Assembly: GCA_030754885.1 (NCBI GenBank)
Contig: JASLZL010000104.1
Coordinates: 1 to 33,209 of the forward strand
Origin: Rhodospirillales bacterium
Lineage (GTDB): Bacteria > Pseudomonadota > Alphaproteobacteria > Rhodospirillales > JASLLZ01
Direction: 5' to 3'
Length of the DNA: 33,209 nt
How positions within the stretch are numbered: position 1 is the stretch's first letter; the number at the start of each line of letters is the position of its first letter. The notes beneath the pieces were generated by a model that was not told the origin of the DNA, did not search any database, and worked only from the letters and a program-made list of their open reading frames with translations. A program made the translations under genes and the position numbers. Shown here one piece after another: positions 31,556 to 33,209 of this stretch.

Positions 31556-32137
31556 ATGAAACATTTTCTAATTGCGATCGGTCTTTCGGTCCTGCTGGTT
31601 GCTTGTGGCGATAGCGAAATGATAAGCAAGGCGAACAGTGGCGATCCTCAAGCGCAGTTCGACCTCGCCATGGCCTATCGTGAAGGCAAGGACATCCAGA
31701 AGGACCTGCAGTCCTCGTTCAAGTGGCTGAAGGAGGCCGCGAAGGGTGGGCACCTCGAGGCCCAATATGAACTCGCAAAGGACTATGCCGTCGAGGCCGA
31801 GGGCAACCGGGAAACAGCTAGGCTCGGCGTTGGCACGGCCATCAAGTACTTTGCCCGGGATTACGGCTTCGCCGTTCAGTGGTTCCACGAGGCCGCGCAG
31901 AAGGGTCACGTCGGTGCCGAGTTAGAACTCGCTAAACTTTACTTCGCCGGTTGGGGCATCAAGCAAGACGACGCCAAGGCAAAGAAATGGGCGGAGAAGG
32001 CCAAGGAGGACGGAAACAAGGATGCCGACAAGTTGCTGGCTGACATTGCCGCTGGCAATCGGCCTGATACCGGTTTTGGTAAAGTGCGGGGAAATCCGGT
32101 CGGCAGCGGAACCGGCAAGTCGGGAATCGATTTTTAA
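31556..32137 (+). CDS. Sel1-repeat lipoprotein
   Basis: 193 residues. A lipoprotein signal with the lipobox LLVAC (Cys17) at the N-terminus. The start at 31556 is chosen for this and for GAGAGG 7 bases upstream; an ATG 11 codons earlier would bury the signal. The mature part has Sel1-like repeats: GDPQAQFDLAMAYREGKDIQ about 30-50, then KWLKEAAKGGHLEAQYELAKDY, and further on QWFHEAAQKGHVGAELELAKLY with KKWAEKAKEDGNKDAD. The alpha-helical repeats mediate protein-protein contacts. The C-terminal tail (GNRPDTGFGKVRGNPVGSG) is Gly-rich and probably disordered. Specific partner unknown. Confidence 0.88.
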   Translation: MKHFLIAIGLSVLLVACGDSEMISKANSGDPQAQFDLAMAYREGKDIQKDLQSSFKWLKEAAKGGHLEAQYELAKDYAVEAEGNRETARLGVGTAIKYFARDYGFAVQWFHEAAQKGHVGAELELAKLYFAGWGIKQDDAKAKKWAEKAKEDGNKDADKLLADIAAGNRPDTGFGKVRGNPVGSGTGKSGIDF

Positions 32138-32201
32138 AGCCCATTTCGCGGACTTCGATCCCGATGGCCGCTTCCGAGAAGAGGCGGGCGGCGCCCCGTC
32201 T

Positions 32202-32978
32202 TCAGACGTAGGACGTCATCCACGCCAACCCTTCCAGGGTCGCGCCTTTGGGCCGGTATTCGCAGCCTACCCAGCCGTCCCAACCGGCGTCGTCGATCAT
32301 TTTGAAGACGTATGAATAATTGATTTCGCCCGTCCCCGGCTCGTGGCGCCCTGGGGTGTCGGCGATTTGGATGTGTGCGGTCACGGGCAGAGCGTTGTGG
32401 AACAAGCCCGTCAGGCTGCCTTCCATGATCTGGGCATGGTAGAAATCGAATTGCAGGTAGAGGTTGGGCTCTTCGATCGAACGGAGAATTGCCAGCGCAT
32501 CGCTCGGCCGGTCGAGAAAATAGCCGGGAACGTCGATCTTGCTATTAACCCCCTCGATCAACGCCTTGATGCCGTGCCCGCCCAGCGCCCGAGCGGCAAA
32601 CTGTATGTTGTCGATATAGGTCTTTAGCAAGACGTCGGCGGAGGAGCCTTCGGGCCGCTTGCCCGCCATTACGTGAACGTGGCCTGTACCCATGGCCTTG
32701 GCATAATCGATGGCAAGGCCAACGCTGTCCTCGAACTCGCCCTGTCGGTCGGGATTGCAGGCTAATCCGTGGTCGCCCTCCACATCCCCCTTTGGCGCAT
32801 TGATGAGTACCTGTTCCAAGTTGTGAGTACCCAGGTACTCCACCAATTCATCAACATCTTTGTTATAGGGATAGTGAAACTCAACGGCATGAAATCCAGC
32901 CTCGGCGGCTGCGGCGAAGCGCTCCATGAAGGGATGCTCGGAGAACATGAATTCTAAGTTGGCGCAGAATCTGGGCAT
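32202..32978 (-). CDS. hyi: Hydroxypyruvate isomerase
   Basis: 258 residues, the same length as E. coli Hyi and alignable along its full length from memory: MPRFCANLEFMF, FHYPYNKDVDEL, then LIEGVN with Glu142 and GWVGCEYRP with Glu240, the two catalytic acids of the family. Other shared segments are LQFDFYHAQIMEG and HIQIADTPGRHEPGTGEINY. It interconverts hydroxypyruvate and tartronate semialdehyde in glyoxylate/glycerate metabolism. Start 32978 has AAGGA 6 bases upstream; a longer open frame (to 33122) is not family sequence. It converges on the Sel1 gene with a 64-bp gap and no clear terminator. No glyoxylate carboligase is in the window, so it may serve one of the 2-hydroxyacid dehydrogenase steps or a distant operon. 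Related isomerases of unknown sugar acids are an alternative. Confidence 0.9.
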   Translation of the reverse strand: MPRFCANLEFMFSEHPFMERFAAAAEAGFHAVEFHYPYNKDVDELVEYLGTHNLEQVLINAPKGDVEGDHGLACNPDRQGEFEDSVGLAIDYAKAMGTGHVHVMAGKRPEGSSADVLLKTYIDNIQFAARALGGHGIKALIEGVNSKIDVPGYFLDRPSDALAILRSIEEPNLYLQFDFYHAQIMEGSLTGLFHNALPVTAHIQIADTPGRHEPGTGEINYSYVFKMIDDAGWDGWVGCEYRPKGATLEGLAWMTSYV

Positions 32979-33153
32979 AGTTGGTCCTTGTCCGCAGTGT
33001 AGGGCGCGGGAACGGACATATAGAGGAGCCCTTGCCCCTAGGCAAGGAAGACGGCCGGTCTCTCTATGCACCGTCCGGCGTTGACGATGGGAAGCCGAGC
33101 CAATAGTGTCGCGGGCAATCACGTTGAGCGTTTACAAATGGAGATTGGGGATA

Positions 33154-33209
33154 ATGTCGATCCGCATAGAGGGATCCGTTGACCGCGGAGCTGCGGTTGA
33201 GGTGATGGT
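33154..33209 (+). CDS. Possible start of a gene running off the window
   Basis: ATG at 33154 is followed by 18 open codons to the window end (MSIRIEGSVDRGAA...), with GGGG close upstream. Divergent from hyi. Too little is present to recognise a family, and the start could be accidental. Confidence 0.3.
   Translation, partial: MSIRIEGSVDRGAAVEVM

Noticed and set aside
1-33209. CRISPR array, tRNA or rRNA gene, integrase or att site
   Set aside because: No regularly spaced direct repeats, no cloverleaf tRNA with TTCGA-type arm, no conserved rRNA segments and no recombinase seen on reading the window.

Overview
The window is GC-rich bacterial chromosome with tightly packed genes and about 30 supported coding regions. 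The gene content is a TAXI-type TRAP transporter, repeated 2-hydroxyacid dehydrogenases, class III CoA-transferases, HpaI-, RraA- and DapA-type lyases, and a D-amino-acid-dehydrogenase-like flavoprotein. This suggests an alphaproteobacterium, perhaps of Rhodospirillales type, that scavenges organic acids. The taxonomic call is inference from gene content. I see no rRNA, tRNA, CRISPR array, transposase or phage module.

Layout. (1) 1-820: 3' part of a 2-hydroxyacid dehydrogenase paralog that has lost two of its three catalytic residues. It converges on a DapA-family lyase (820-1734, minus). (2) 1735-6096: a divergent control region with palindromes, then a TAXI solute-binding protein, a fused TRAP permease, a terminator, and an RraA-like protein lacking the usual Arg-Asp pair. 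(3) 6130-7626, minus: a PLP enzyme of unknown substrate. (4) 7776-18629, plus: a long run of FAH-family hydrolase, unknown Rossmann protein, three tandem 2-hydroxyacid dehydrogenases, FAD oxidoreductase, a 268-bp foldable inverted repeat, cyclase-family hydrolase, two tandem CoA-transferases and an SDR dehydrogenase. (5) 18678-24680, minus: TPP enzyme, sugar-phosphate-isomerase-like protein, lipoprotein amidohydrolase, HpaI-type aldolase, PRISE-like reductase and a small hypothetical protein. (6) 24893-29798, plus: a single-chain double ABC exporter and an MFS transporter. (7) 29851-30876, minus: an orphan family-3 solute-binding protein preceded by an unlisted 46-codon ORF with a well-placed Shine-Dalgarno inside a hairpin. 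(8) 31145-32137, plus: a small membrane protein and a Sel1-repeat lipoprotein. (9) 32202-32978, minus: hydroxypyruvate isomerase; a possible new gene starts at 33154.

How the genes may work together (inference): the TRAP system would import a carboxylate. Region 4 has the enzyme types needed to reduce or oxidise 2-hydroxy/2-oxo acids, deaminate a D-amino acid, hydrolyse a ring or acyl bond, activate acids as CoA esters and oxidise an alcohol. Regions 1, 2 and 5 add several C-C lyases. No substrate can be named from sequence alone.

The most unusual items are the structured repeat at 14115-14382, the catalytically eroded dehydrogenase at the left edge, the small ORF with a possibly occluded ribosome-binding site at 30736-30900, and enzymes with missing key residues (RraA-like, amidohydrolase).
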